From the NCBI GenBank assembly GCA_913063435.1, contig CAJXYI010000007.1, positions 1 to 64,000 on the forward strand: 64,000 bases of DNA, read 5' to 3'. The stretch's first letter is position 1, and the number at the start of each line of letters is the position of its first letter. The position numbers and the translations under genes were made by a program. Shown one piece after another: positions 16,352 through 26,326 of the stretch. Origin of the DNA: an uncultured Actinomycetales bacterium (GTDB lineage: Bacteria > Actinomycetota > Actinomycetes > S36-B12). The notes beneath the pieces were generated by a model, which was not told where the DNA came from, did no database searches, and saw nothing but the letters and a program-made list of their open reading frames with translations.

Positions 16352-17548
16352 ATGGTCGCGTCCACCACTGATCCCTCGGTCATCGTCGCCGGTGCCCGTA
16401 CTCCGATGGGTCGTCTGCTCGGATCGCTGAAGGGGATGAGCGCGGCCGATCTCGGCGGAGTGGCGATCAAGGCGGCGCTGGAGCGTTCGGGAGTGCGCCC
16501 CGACCAGGTGGACTACGTCATCATGGGCCAGGTGATCCAGGCCGGGGCGGGCCAGAACGCCACGCGCCTGGCCGCCACCCAGGCGGGCATCGGCATGGAT
16601 GTGCCGTCGATGACCATCAACAAGGTCTGCCTGTCGGGTATCGACGCCATCGCGCTCGCCGATCAACTCATCCGCGCCGGTGAATTCGATGTCGTCGTCG
16701 CCGGCGGCATGGAGTCGATGACCCAGGCGCCGCATCTGCTCCTCGGATCACGGGAGGGCGTGAAGTACGGCGACTGGACGATGGTCGATGCGATGGCCCA
16801 CGATGCGCTGCGCTGCAGTTTCGATCTGTGTGCGATGGGGGAGGCCACGGAGAACTACAACTCCCGGTACTCCTTCACCCGGGAGGATCAGGATGCGTTC
16901 GCGGCTCGTTCGCATCATCGAGCTGCGGAGGCGACGAAGAACGGCCTGTTCGAGGCGGAGATCACCCCGGTGCTGATCCCGCAGCGCAAGGGCGACCCGA
17001 TCGAGTTCACTACCGACGAGGGGATTCGCGCCGACACGACGGCTGACAGCCTCGGCGGTCTGCGACCGGCCTTCGCCAAAGACGGCACGATCACCGCGGG
17101 CAACGCTTCCCAGATCTCCGACGGCGCTGCGGCGGTCGTGGTGATGAGCAAGGCGAAGGCGACCGAACTGGGGCTTTCCTGGCTCGCCGAAATCGGTGCG
17201 CACGGCGTGGTCGCCGGCCCCGACTCGTCGCTGCATGAGCAGCCGGCCAACGCCATTCGCAAAGCCTGTGAGAAAGAAGGCATCGCCGTCTCCGATCTGG
17301 ATCTGATCGAGATCAACGAAGCGTTCGCCGCCGTGGGGCTCGCTTCAATGGCGGCTTTGGGTGTCGATGAGGAGATCGTCAACGTCAACGGTGGAGCCAT
17401 CGCGCTCGGGCACCCGGTCGGCATGTCCGGAGCCCGCATCACCTTGCACCTGGCCCTCGAACTCGCCCGACGCGGTGGCGGAGTCGGGGCTGCGGCCCTG
17501 TGCGGTGGCGGTGGACAGGGAGATGCGCTCATCGTGCGTGTGCCCTAG
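16352..17548 (+). CDS. Acetyl-CoA C-acetyltransferase (thiolase)
   Basis: 398 residues, starting at ATG 16352 five bases after a GGAGG site. Catalytic residues are in place: the nucleophilic Cys in [18 protein letters not shown], the His-containing [12 protein letters not shown] and [16 protein letters not shown] loops, and the second Cys in [11 protein letters not shown]. It condenses two acetyl-CoA to acetoacetyl-CoA, or cleaves it. With the dehydrogenase, a crotonase (28484) and ccr it would feed the ethylmalonyl-CoA route. meaB follows 12 bases after the stop. The mycobacterial gene in the same place is fadA4. Confidence 0.93.
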   Translation: MVASTTDPSVIVAGARTPMGRLLGSLKGMSAADLGGVAIKAALERSGVRPDQVDYVIMGQVIQAGAGQNATRLAATQAGIGMDVPSMTINKVCLSGIDAIALADQLIRAGEFDVVVAGGMESMTQAPHLLLGSREGVKYGDWTMVDAMAHDALRCSFDLCAMGEATENYNSRYSFTREDQDAFAARSHHRAAEATKNGLFEAEITPVLIPQRKGDPIEFTTDEGIRADTTADSLGGLRPAFAKDGTITAGNASQISDGAAAVVVMSKAKATELGLSWLAEIGAHGVVAGPDSSLHEQPANAIRKACEKEGIAVSDLDLIEINEAFAAVGLASMAALGVDEEIVNVNGGAIALGHPVGMSGARITLHLALELARRGGGVGAAALCGGGGQGDALIVRVP

Positions 17549-17560
17549 GCGCAGGCGACG

Positions 17561-18544
17561 GTGGAGCGCTCGGCGATGGACGGCGTAGCAGAGCTGGTCG
17601 ACCGTGTCGTCGCCGGTGAACCGCGGGCCATCGGCCGGATGATCTCCTGGGTCGAGGATGGCTCACCGCGCCTACCCGAGGCGATGGCGCTGGTGGCGGC
17701 GCGACCGGGTCGTGCACACGTCGTGGGAGTCACGGGGCCACCGGGTGTCGGGAAGTCGACGATGACCTCCGCGCTGGTGTCGGCCTGGCGAACGCGTGGA
17801 GACCGGGTCGGGGTGATCGCGGTCGATCCATCCTCACCGTTCTCCGGTGGGGCGCTCCTGGGCGACCGCATCCGAATGCACGAGCACGCCACCGATCCGG
17901 GTGTGTTCATCCGGTCGATGGCCTCGCGCGGACATCTGGGTGGGTTGGCGGCGACGACGCCGCAGGCTGTGCGCATCCTGGCAGCGGCAGGGTTCGACAT
18001 CGTGATCGTGGAGACCGTCGGGGTCGGACAATCCGAGGTCGACGTGGCGGCCTCCGCCGACACCACGCTGGTGCTGCTGGCGCCCGGCATGGGCGATGGG
18101 ATCCAGGCCGCCAAGGCCGGCATCTTGGAGGTCGGGGACGTGCTGTGTGTGAACAAGGCCGACCGGGAAGGTGCGCAGGCAAGCGCGCGCGAGGTGCGCC
18201 AGATGCTCGAACTCTCCGAACGTGGACCCCAGGATTGGCAGCCCGTAGTCGTTACTTCCGTGGCCAGCCGGGGTGAGATCGACGAGGTGCTAGCGGCTCT
18301 CGACGCGCACCGGGAGTTCGCTCAGACCACGGGTGTGGATCGAGTCCGCCGTCATCGCCGGGCGGTCGACGAGGTCACTGCCGTGACCCTCGCCCAGATC
18401 GAGCGCCGGTTGGCGACCATCGATGCAGCGTTCGTCGCGGATCTCGCCGATCAGGTCGCCTCCGGTGATCTGGACCCCTTCACCGCGGCCGATCGATTAC
18501 GCGCCCACCTCGGTATCGACGCAGATGGGGCGATGCCAGGATAG
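17561..18544 (+). CDS. meaB: MeaB-type GTPase, chaperone of B12-dependent acyl-CoA mutase
   Basis: 327 residues with G3E-family motifs: Walker A GPPGVGKS (59-66), VETVGVGQSEVDVA as the switch region, and NKADREGAQ for guanine recognition. MeaB/ArgK proteins bind the mutase, use GTP hydrolysis to gate adenosylcobalamin loading and protect the enzyme from inactivation; here the partner would be the mutase encoded at 4013-6046. Start: GTG at 17561 (ATG at 17576 is possible). It lies 12 bases downstream of the thiolase gene, on the same strand. The gene at 18549 follows four bases after the stop. Confidence 0.93.
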   Translation: MERSAMDGVAELVDRVVAGEPRAIGRMISWVEDGSPRLPEAMALVAARPGRAHVVGVTGPPGVGKSTMTSALVSAWRTRGDRVGVIAVDPSSPFSGGALLGDRIRMHEHATDPGVFIRSMASRGHLGGLAATTPQAVRILAAAGFDIVIVETVGVGQSEVDVAASADTTLVLLAPGMGDGIQAAKAGILEVGDVLCVNKADREGAQASAREVRQMLELSERGPQDWQPVVVTSVASRGEIDEVLAALDAHREFAQTTGVDRVRRHRRAVDEVTAVTLAQIERRLATIDAAFVADLADQVASGDLDPFTAADRLRAHLGIDADGAMPG

Positions 18545-18548
18545 GCGC

Positions 18549-19439
18549 GTGAGTACTCAGCCGAATAACCCCATTCCGGTGCGTGGTGCGGTCGATCTGT
18601 CCGCCCTGGCTCAGCAGCGTCAGACTCAACAGCGTCGCGACGCTGCGATGGGCGGTGCACCGGCCGGAGTCGTCATCGATGTCACCACGGCCACGTTCCA
18701 GGCCGAGGTCCTCGACCGCAGCCAGACCGTGCCGGTGGTGCTGGATCTGTGGGCGACGTGGTGCGGACCCTGCAAGACCCTGTCGCCGATCCTGGAGACC
18801 CTCGCCGCCGAATACAACGGCCGTTTCGTCCTCGCCAAGGTCGATGTCGATGCCGAACAGCAGATCGCCGCGGCCTTCCAGGTGCAGAGCATCCCCAGCG
18901 TGTTCGCCGTCGTCGGCGGCCAGCCCGTGCCGCTGTTCCAGGGCGCATTGCCCGAACCGCAGGTGCGTCAGTACCTGGAGGAGTTGCTCAAAGTGGCCGC
19001 GCAGGCGGGTGTTACCGGCACCGTGACCGGTGCGGTCGAGCCTGACACTGAGGTTGCGGCCGAGGAGCCGGTCGACCCGCGGTTCGTCGCAGCCTACGAC
19101 GCCATCGAGTCCGGTGACTGGGCGGCTGCGGCTGCCGCATACCAGCAGATTCTGGACTCGGAACCGGCGAACACCGATGCTCAAGCCGGCGTCGCGATGT
19201 GTCGCGTTCAACTACGCCTGGACCAGGCAGCCGAGACAGGTGCGCTTCGCGAGGCGGACGAGGCGGCTTCGCGCGGTGAGTGGTCTGCCGCCTTCGATGC
19301 GCTGATCGGAGTAGTGCGTTCGAGCGCGGGCGATGAGCGTGATGCGGCACGGGAACGGCTGATCGATCTCTTCGTCGTCGCCGGTGATGTGCCCGAGGTC
19401 GCGAAGGCGCGCATCGATCTGGCGAACGCGCTGTTTTGA
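18549..19439 (+). CDS. Thioredoxin-domain protein with TPR-like C-terminus (YbbN/CnoX-like)
   Basis: 296 residues from a GTG. The thioredoxin fold (about 45-155) has the active site WCGPC at residues 71-75, preceded by VPVVLDLWAT. After a spacer rich in Thr, Val and Glu, residues about 175-296 form Ala-rich helices of TPR-like pattern (AAYQQILDSEPANTDAQAGVAMC). This layout is that of YbbN/CnoX, a holdase that protects partner proteins under oxidative stress; its E. coli version lacks the second Cys, whereas this one has both, so it may also be an oxidoreductase. It begins four bases after meaB and converges with glgB (19-base gap). Confidence 0.88.
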   Translation: MSTQPNNPIPVRGAVDLSALAQQRQTQQRRDAAMGGAPAGVVIDVTTATFQAEVLDRSQTVPVVLDLWATWCGPCKTLSPILETLAAEYNGRFVLAKVDVDAEQQIAAAFQVQSIPSVFAVVGGQPVPLFQGALPEPQVRQYLEELLKVAAQAGVTGTVTGAVEPDTEVAAEEPVDPRFVAAYDAIESGDWAAAAAAYQQILDSEPANTDAQAGVAMCRVQLRLDQAAETGALREADEAASRGEWSAAFDALIGVVRSSAGDERDAARERLIDLFVVAGDVPEVAKARIDLANALF

Positions 19440-19458
19440 GCGTGTCAGAAGGCTGGCG

Positions 19459-21633
19459 TTACTGATCGCGATCCCACCGCAGCCACACCGCACCCAGGGG
19501 TGGGACGGCGATGTCCGCAGACACCGGGCGGTCATTCCACGACGGTCCCTTGGCAGTCACGGCGCCGAGATTGCCGACACCCGATCCTCCATAGGGTTCG
19601 GCGTCGGTATTGAGGATCTCGGTCCAGCGACCCGGGTGGGGGAGTCCGATGCGGTAGTCCAACTGCGGAACCGGAGAGAAGTTCATCGCGCAGGCGACGA
19701 CGCCACCGGTGGCATCCCGGCGTAGCCAGGTGAATACGTTGTGTGCCGCGTCATCGGGGTTGATCCACTCGAAGCCGGCGGGATCGTCATCGAGTTGCCA
19801 CAGCGCCGGTGTCTGCCGGTAGGCGCGGTTGATATCGGTCACCGCCCGAGCGATTCCCTGGTGTTCGGCGAACTCCAGCAGCCACCAGTCCAGCCCCGCA
19901 TCGGCGTTCCACTCCGCGGACTGCGCGAACTCCGATCCCATGAACAGCAGTTTCTTGCCCGGGTGCGCCCACATGAACGCCAGGAACGCGCGCAGTGTCG
20001 CCAACTGCTGCCAGCGATCTCCGGGCATCCGACCCACGAGGGATGACTTGCCGTGGACGACCTCGTCATGCGAGATCGGCAGAACGAAGTGCTCGCTGTA
20101 GGCGTACATCATCGCGAACGTCATCTGATCATGGTGGAACTGGCGATGGATAGCCTCGTGAGTGACGTAGTCCAGTGAGTCGTGCATCCAACCCATGTTC
20201 CACTTCAATCCGAATCCCAGGCCTCCCAGATCGGTGGGTCGGGTGACGCCGGGCCACGACGTCGATTCCTCGGCGATCGTGACGATCCCGGGAACGCGCT
20301 TGTAGGCCGTGGCGTTCATCTCCTGCAGGAACGACACCGCGTCGAGGTTCTCTCGTCCGCCGAAGGCATTCGGGGTCCACTGTCCTGCCTCGCGGGAGTA
20401 ATCGAGGTACAGCATCGAGGCGACGGCGTCGACACGCAGTCCGTCGATGTGGAATTCCTCGAGCCAGAACAGCGCATTGGCCACCAGGAAGTTGCGCACC
20501 TCGCTGCGACCGAAGTCGAAGATGTAGGTGCCCCAGTCCGGATGCTCGCCGCGCATCGGATCGGCGTGTTCGTACAGCGCCGTTCCATCGAATCGAGCCA
20601 GGGCCCAGTCGTCCTTGGGGAAGTGCGCGGGAACCCAGTCGACGATCACCCCGATGCCGGCCTGATGCAGGGTGTCGATGAGGAAGCGCAGATCATCGGG
20701 AGAGCCGAACCGCGACGTCGGTGCGAAATAGGACGTGACCTGATATCCCCAGGATCCGCCGAACGGATGCTCGGCGACGGGCAGGAACTCGACGTGGGTG
20801 AACCCATGCTGCAGGACGTAGTCGGTCAATTCGGCGGCCAGTCCGCGGTAATCCAGACCCTGACGCCATGAACCGAGGTGGACCTCGTAGGTGGACATCG
20901 GTGAGCGCAGGATGTCGCTTTGCGCGCGATCAGCCAGCCAGTCACCGTCGCCCCAGATGTAGTGGGAGGTGAACACCACCGAGCCGGTGGCGGGCGGGAT
21001 CTCGGTGGCGAATGCGAATGGGTCGGCCTTCTCCCGCCACATCCCATCGCGGCCGAGAACGGCGAACTTGTACACCGTTCCCGCGCCGATATCCGGGATG
21101 AACAGTTCCCACACTCCGGAGGTTCCGAGACTGCGCATCGGGTGAGCGGTGGCATCCCAATGGTTGAAGTCACCGACGACGCGGATGCCCTGCGCATTGG
21201 GTGCCCACACCGCGAAGGACACACCATGGACATCGCCGAGAGGGCTGGGATAGACGTGCTCGTGCGCACCGAGTACCTGCCACAGCTGCTCATGCCGACC
21301 CTCACCGATCAGGTGTCGGTCGATGTCGCCGACGGTCGGCCAGAAACGGTAGGGATCATCCGCGGGGTAGGTCAGCGAGCCGTAGGCGACCTCGAGTCGA
21401 TAGTCGGGAATCTCCTGCGTGGGCAGCATCGTCTGCCAGGTTCCGCGATGCAAGTGGTCGAGCGGAAACCGTTCGCCATCGATGATCGCCGTCACCGAGT
21501 CGGCCATCGGTCGCAGGACACGCAGAACGGTGCCCCCATCGCCAGGATGCGGTCCGAGGAGCGAGTGCGGATCGTGGTGCCAGCCATCCACGATGCGGTC
21601 GATCTGTGCGAGGTCGACCGGTGGCATCGTCAT
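19459..21633 (-). CDS. glgB: 1,4-alpha-glucan branching enzyme
   Basis: 724 residues, GH13. An N-terminal carbohydrate-binding module (about 1-110) precedes a second beta-sandwich with [25 protein letters not shown]. The catalytic barrel holds the nucleophile in [15 protein letters not shown], the acid/base in [11 protein letters not shown] and the transition-state pair in [12 protein letters not shown]. The enzyme cuts an alpha-1,4 chain and reattaches it by an alpha-1,6 bond, creating branches in glycogen or capsular glucan. It lies seven bases after glgE on the same strand, the usual actinobacterial glgE-glgB pair, in which GlgE extends and GlgB branches the polymer. Confidence 0.97.
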   Translation of the reverse strand: MTMPPVDLAQIDRIVDGWHHDPHSLLGPHPGDGGTVLRVLRPMADSVTAIIDGERFPLDHLHRGTWQTMLPTQEIPDYRLEVAYGSLTYPADDPYRFWPTVGDIDRHLIGEGRHEQLWQVLGAHEHVYPSPLGDVHGVSFAVWAPNAQGIRVVGDFNHWDATAHPMRSLGTSGVWELFIPDIGAGTVYKFAVLGRDGMWREKADPFAFATEIPPATGSVVFTSHYIWGDGDWLADRAQSDILRSPMSTYEVHLGSWRQGLDYRGLAAELTDYVLQHGFTHVEFLPVAEHPFGGSWGYQVTSYFAPTSRFGSPDDLRFLIDTLHQAGIGVIVDWVPAHFPKDDWALARFDGTALYEHADPMRGEHPDWGTYIFDFGRSEVRNFLVANALFWLEEFHIDGLRVDAVASMLYLDYSREAGQWTPNAFGGRENLDAVSFLQEMNATAYKRVPGIVTIAEESTSWPGVTRPTDLGGLGFGLKWNMGWMHDSLDYVTHEAIHRQFHHDQMTFAMMYAYSEHFVLPISHDEVVHGKSSLVGRMPGDRWQQLATLRAFLAFMWAHPGKKLLFMGSEFAQSAEWNADAGLDWWLLEFAEHQGIARAVTDINRAYRQTPALWQLDDDPAGFEWINPDDAAHNVFTWLRRDATGGVVACAMNFSPVPQLDYRIGLPHPGRWTEILNTDAEPYGGSGVGNLGAVTAKGPSWNDRPVSADIAVPPLGAVWLRWDRDQ

Positions 21634-21640
21634 GATGTCA

Positions 21641-23623
21641 TCATGACCGCTGGACGTGGATGATGTGGGCGACTTCAGCTGCGGGGTCCAGCCGCACGTA
21701 ATCGGCCTGACCCCAGGTCCATGCCCGATCGGTGATGAGGTCGTGGGCGATGAAGCGGTCGGTCCAGTCCATGCCGAGTGTCGGCATGTCCCACCACACC
21801 GTCGCCTCCTGGGGCTGATGCGGATCGAGGGTGGCGACGACGAGAATCAGGTCGTCGCCATGCTGCTTGGAATATGCGATGACCGCATCGTTGTCGGGGT
21901 GGTGGAAGCGCAGGCTACGCAGGTCCTGCAGAGCCGGATGCTCCCGACGGATGGTGTTCAGCCGCGACAGATAGGGCTCCAGCGTGGGCGCATCGGGGCT
22001 CCATTCCCGCGGTCGGTACTGGTACTTCTCCGAATCCAGGTATTCCTCGCTCCCGGGGCGAACAGCGAGGTGCTCGAAGTGCTCGAAACCGGAGTAGACC
22101 CCCCAGGTCGGTGACAGTGTCGCCGCGAGTGTCGCACGGATCGCGAACGCTCCCGGCCCGCCGTACTGCAGGTACTCGCTGAGGATGTCGGGGGTGTTGA
22201 CGAAGAAATTCGGGCGCATGTACGCACTCGCGGGTCCGGCGAGTTCGCTCAGGTACTCCTCGATCTCCGATCGCGCATTGCGCCAGGTGAAGTAGGTGTA
22301 ACTCTGCTGGAAGCCGATCTCGGCGAGTGCTCGCATCATCGGTGGGCGCGTGAATGCCTCGGCGAGGAAGATGACATCGGGGTCAGTCTCGTTTATCGAG
22401 GTGAGGAGTCGATCCCACACCCATAGCGGCTTCGTGTGCGGATTGTCGACGCGGAAGATGCGTACTCCGCGTGTCATCCACAGCCGCACGATGCGCTCGA
22501 CCTCGGCGTACAACCCCTCGGGATCGTTGTCGAAGTTCAGCGGGAAGATGTCCTGGTATTTCTTGGGTGGGTTCTCGGCGTAGGCGATGCTCCCGTCCGC
22601 TCGGGTGGTGAACCATTCCGGATGCGTTTTCACCCACGGATGATCGGGCGAGGCCTGTAGGGCGAGATCGAGGGCGATCTGCAGGCCGGATCGAGACGCT
22701 GCAGCCACGAAAGCGGTGAAGTCCTCGAGTGTTCCCAGGTCCGGATGGATCGCGTCGTGGCCACCGTCGGCTGAACCGATCGCCCAGGGTGAACCGGGAT
22801 CGTCGGGGCCAGCGACGAGGGTGTTGTTGGGACCCTTGCGATGGCTTGACCCGATCGGATGGATCGGTGGGAGGTAGACGACATCGAATCCCATAGCGGC
22901 GATCTGGGGGAGTCGACCCGCTGCGGTTTCGAAGGTTCCCGAGCGGGGTGGGTCGAGGCTCGCGCCCTCGCTGCGGGGGAAGAACTCGTACCACGAACCA
23001 CACAGCGCGGTGCGACGCTCGACGCGTAGTGGCCATGGTCCGCTGCTCGTCACCGACCCGCGCAGGGGATGGGCGGCCAAGATCGAGGTGATGTCCGCAT
23101 CCTGTGCGCTCGCCCAGCGAACATCCGCCGGCAGGTTGGCGTCACGAAGGGTCCGCGCACACTCGCGAATCCGCTTGCGTTGCTCGGTCCGGCCACGGGG
23201 AAGCTCTTTGGCGGCGCGCTCGAGCAGCAGGGCGCCCTCGGTGAGCTCGAGTTCGACATCGATGTTCGCAGGGATCTTGACCAGCGCTCGCGTGCACCAG
23301 GTCGACCAGGGGTCGTCGCAGGCTTCGATGGTGAACGTCCAGTTGCCTTCGCTATCGCAGGCCACGGTCGCCGTCCATCGATCCAGTCCGGCGGGATCGG
23401 GATTCATCCGGCGACGCAGGCGCTCGCGTCCGCGGGGGTCGTGCGCGACGACCTCGACCCCGAGGCTGTCGTATCCTTCTCTGAACACGGTCGCCCCGAT
23501 GGGGATGATCTCGTCGACCACGGCCTTGGCGGGGCGTCGACCGGATTCGACCGCCGGGGAAACGTCGAAGATCGCGAAACGTCCGGACAAGACGTTGGGT
23601 ATCACGACGTCGGGCGCGGGCAC
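21641..23623 (-). CDS. glgE: Alpha-1,4-glucan:maltose-1-phosphate maltosyltransferase
   Basis: 660 residues, GH13 subfamily 3. The N-terminal domain (about 1-200) is followed by the barrel, with [31 protein letters not shown], the nucleophile in [17 protein letters not shown] and the acid in [14 protein letters not shown]. The enzyme extends linear alpha-1,4-glucan with maltosyl units from maltose-1-phosphate. Maltose-1-phosphate may come from trehalose (TreS/Pep2, not in the window) or from a GlgM-type glycosyltransferase; the one at 30929 is a candidate. GTG start at 23623 with a -10 box (TAGGCT) six bases in front. Divergent from glgP. Confidence 0.97.
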   Translation of the reverse strand: MPAPDVVIPNVLSGRFAIFDVSPAVESGRRPAKAVVDEIIPIGATVFREGYDSLGVEVVAHDPRGRERLRRRMNPDPAGLDRWTATVACDSEGNWTFTIEACDDPWSTWCTRALVKIPANIDVELELTEGALLLERAAKELPRGRTEQRKRIRECARTLRDANLPADVRWASAQDADITSILAAHPLRGSVTSSGPWPLRVERRTALCGSWYEFFPRSEGASLDPPRSGTFETAAGRLPQIAAMGFDVVYLPPIHPIGSSHRKGPNNTLVAGPDDPGSPWAIGSADGGHDAIHPDLGTLEDFTAFVAAASRSGLQIALDLALQASPDHPWVKTHPEWFTTRADGSIAYAENPPKKYQDIFPLNFDNDPEGLYAEVERIVRLWMTRGVRIFRVDNPHTKPLWVWDRLLTSINETDPDVIFLAEAFTRPPMMRALAEIGFQQSYTYFTWRNARSEIEEYLSELAGPASAYMRPNFFVNTPDILSEYLQYGGPGAFAIRATLAATLSPTWGVYSGFEHFEHLAVRPGSEEYLDSEKYQYRPREWSPDAPTLEPYLSRLNTIRREHPALQDLRSLRFHHPDNDAVIAYSKQHGDDLILVVATLDPHQPQEATVWWDMPTLGMDWTDRFIAHDLITDRAWTWGQADYVRLDPAAEVAHIIHVQRS

Positions 23624-23629
23624 ACCATC

Positions 23630-23635
23630 AGCCTA
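23630..23635 (-). promoter_or_regulatory. -10 box, leaderless start of glgE
   Basis: TAGGCT on the minus strand, six bases before the GTG at 23623. Confidence 0.5.
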
Positions 23636-23713
23636 ATGCGGGGGATCTTGACACGAGAGGATCTGGACACAGGAAGTTCATGTGGTGGCAGCAATTCAGC
23701 ATTCCGCAGGCGA

Positions 23714-23719
23714 TAGCGT
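23714..23719 (+). promoter_or_regulatory. -10 box, leaderless start of glgP
   Basis: TAGCGT, eight bases before the GTG at 23728. Confidence 0.45.
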
Positions 23720-23727
23720 CGTCCCCC

Positions 23728-26313
23728 GTGAAAGCGATTCGCAGACTCAATGTCCGCACCGTGCTGCCCGCCGACCTCGCCCCCCTCGACGCACTCGCTC
23801 ATAATCTGCGGTGGTCCTGGCACGAGCCCACCCGCGAACTCTTCCGGGCGATCGATCCGCACCTGTGGGAACAACTCGGCGATGATCCGATGCGCATGCT
23901 GTCCGAGGTCAGTGCGGAGCGGCTCGAGGAGCTTGCGGGCGATCATGGATTCGTCGAATGGGTCCGCCACCTCGACGGCGACCTGCGCGACTATCTCGAG
24001 CGCGAGCACTGGTATCAGCACCGCGAGGGAGACTCTCCCCGGGCGATCGCGTATTTCTCCCCGGAGTTCGGAGTCGCCGCAGCATTGCCGCAGTATTCGG
24101 GTGGCCTGGGGATTCTCGCCGGCGATCACCTGAAGGCGGCCTCGGACATCGGCGTTCCGATCATCGGGGTCGGGTTGTTCTATCGCTCGGGGTACTTCCG
24201 CCAGGCTCTCTCGCGTGACGGCTGGCAGACGGAGACGTATCCGGTTCTCGACCCCGACAGCATGCCCCTTCGGCTCCTGCGCGATCACGACGGTAGGGCG
24301 GTGTATCTCAGCGTCGGCATGCCCGGGGGGCAGACCCTCGACTTCCGCATCTGGGTCGCCCAGGTGGGTCGCGTCCCTCTGCTCCTGCTCGATTCGGATG
24401 TCGCCACGAATGCCCGACCCGAGCGCGATGTCACCGACCGGCTCTATGGCGGCGGACAGGAAGACCGGTTGCGCCAGGAGATGCTGCTGGGTATCGGGGG
24501 AGTGCGAGCGATTCGTCGCTACTGCGAGTTGACCGGACACCCTGCACCCGAGGTGTTCCATTCCAACGAGGGTCACGCGGGATTCCTGGGACTCGAACGT
24601 ATTCGCGAACTCATGTCCGGGCCGGACTCCCTCGGCTTCGACACCGCCCTCGAGGTGGTGCGGGCCGGGACGGTGTTCACGACGCACACGCCGGTACCCG
24701 CGGGCATCGATCGGTTCTCCCGGGACCTCATCACGCAGTACTTCAGCGGGGATAGCGGTGGCGAGAATGCGTTCGTCGATCTGCCCATCGACCGGATCCT
24801 CGCCCTGGGGGCCGAGGACTACGACGGCGGCGATCCCGCCGTATTCAACATGGCCGTGATGGGGATGCGGCTCTCGCAGCGCAGGAACGGTGTGAGCCTG
24901 CTGCACGGTGCGGTCAGCCGATCGATGTTCAACGGGCTGTGGCCGGGATTCGATGCCGGCGATGTTCCCATCACATCGATCACCAACGGCGTCCACGCAC
25001 CCACCTGGGTGGCCCCGGAGATCTGGAAACTCGCCGTCGACCGGGGTGCGCAGGACCTTGCCGAGCAGCCGCACGGGTGGGAACTACTCGGCGATGTCCC
25101 CGATGATGCGCTGTGGTGGATCAAGCGGACCCTCCGAGAGCGGCTGGTCCACATGGCTCGGCACCGGTTGCGTCGGTCCTGGCTGCGCCGGGGTGCCACG
25201 GAGGCCGAACTCGGCTGGATCGATGGTGTCCTCGATCCGGATATCCTCACGGTCGGTTTCGCACGCAGGGTGCCCTCCTATAAGCGGCTGACCCTGATGC
25301 TGCGTGATCCGGACCGGCTGCGCTCGCTGCTGCTCGATCCCGACCGTCCCGTGCAGTTGGTCATCGCGGGCAAGGCTCACCCTGCCGACGACGGGGGTAA
25401 GCGATTGATCCAGCAGTTGGTCGAGTTCGCTGATGACCCGCAGGTGCGGCATCGCATCGTGTTCCTGCCGAACTACGAGATCGCCATGGCCACGGTGCTG
25501 TATCCGGGGTGCGATGTGTGGTTGAACAACCCGATCCGTCCACTCGAGGCCAGCGGAACGTCGGGCATGAAGGCGGCGCTGAACGGTGCCCTCAACCTGT
25601 CGATCCTCGATGGCTGGTGGGATGAATGGTTCGATGGTGAGAACGGATGGGCGATTCCGACTGCGAATGGTGTCGAGGATGCCGAGCGTCGCGATGATCT
25701 CGAAGCAGCCGCGTTGTATGACCTGATCGAATCGAGTGTCGCGCCGACGTTCTACTCGCGCGGGGATGACCAGGTCCCGCACCGATGGGTGGAGATGTTG
25801 CGGCACACCCTGAAGACCCTGGGACCGAAAGTACTGGCCAGCCGGATGGTGCGCGAATACGTCGAGCGGCTATACGTTCCCGCTGCTGATGCCTCGCGGC
25901 AGATGCTGGCGGAAGGAATGGCGCTGGGTAAGGAGATTGCGGAATGGAAGGAACGGGTGCTCGGGGAATGGCCTGGCGTGGCTGTCGAGCACGTGGACGT
26001 GTCCATCCCCGATGCGCAACCGTCCCTCGGTGCCGAGGTGGACGTTCACGCCTACGTGCACCTCGGCGGTCTGAGTCCCCAGGATGTGCTCGTGCAGATC
26101 GCCTATGGTCGCGTGGACGCCGACGACGTCATCACCGCGCCCACCGTGGAGGTGCTCACCATGCAGGAGGGCTACGACGGCGGTCGCTGGCGATTCGATG
26201 GGCGGATGCCCCTCGACCGAACCGGCCCATTCGGTTACACCGTGCGGGTCCTGCCGAGTCATGTCGGGCTGGCCTCGCCGGCCGACCTCGGTGTGCTCGC
26301 CGTTCCCCGTTAG
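23728..26313 (+). CDS. glgP: Alpha-glucan (glycogen/maltodextrin) phosphorylase
   Basis: 861 residues from GTG 23728 (starting KAIRRLNVRTVLP after the start residue); an ATG at 23680 is possible but lies upstream of a likely -10 box. It belongs to the shorter group of GT35 phosphorylases, with YFSPEFGVAAALPQYSGGLGILAGDHLKAASD near the N-terminus and the PLP-binding Lys in EASGTSGMKAALNGALNLS. The enzyme releases glucose-1-phosphate from the non-reducing ends of alpha-glucan. The last about 150 residues (from about residue 710) are a beta-rich extension often seen in actinobacterial phosphorylases. Together with glgX it would break the polymer down. It converges with glgX (13-base gap). Confidence 0.95.
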   Translation: MKAIRRLNVRTVLPADLAPLDALAHNLRWSWHEPTRELFRAIDPHLWEQLGDDPMRMLSEVSAERLEELAGDHGFVEWVRHLDGDLRDYLEREHWYQHREGDSPRAIAYFSPEFGVAAALPQYSGGLGILAGDHLKAASDIGVPIIGVGLFYRSGYFRQALSRDGWQTETYPVLDPDSMPLRLLRDHDGRAVYLSVGMPGGQTLDFRIWVAQVGRVPLLLLDSDVATNARPERDVTDRLYGGGQEDRLRQEMLLGIGGVRAIRRYCELTGHPAPEVFHSNEGHAGFLGLERIRELMSGPDSLGFDTALEVVRAGTVFTTHTPVPAGIDRFSRDLITQYFSGDSGGENAFVDLPIDRILALGAEDYDGGDPAVFNMAVMGMRLSQRRNGVSLLHGAVSRSMFNGLWPGFDAGDVPITSITNGVHAPTWVAPEIWKLAVDRGAQDLAEQPHGWELLGDVPDDALWWIKRTLRERLVHMARHRLRRSWLRRGATEAELGWIDGVLDPDILTVGFARRVPSYKRLTLMLRDPDRLRSLLLDPDRPVQLVIAGKAHPADDGGKRLIQQLVEFADDPQVRHRIVFLPNYEIAMATVLYPGCDVWLNNPIRPLEASGTSGMKAALNGALNLSILDGWWDEWFDGENGWAIPTANGVEDAERRDDLEAAALYDLIESSVAPTFYSRGDDQVPHRWVEMLRHTLKTLGPKVLASRMVREYVERLYVPAADASRQMLAEGMALGKEIAEWKERVLGEWPGVAVEHVDVSIPDAQPSLGAEVDVHAYVHLGGLSPQDVLVQIAYGRVDADDVITAPTVEVLTMQEGYDGGRWRFDGRMPLDRTGPFGYTVRVLPSHVGLASPADLGVLAVPR

Positions 26314-26326
26314 CCAGCGTCTCGCG

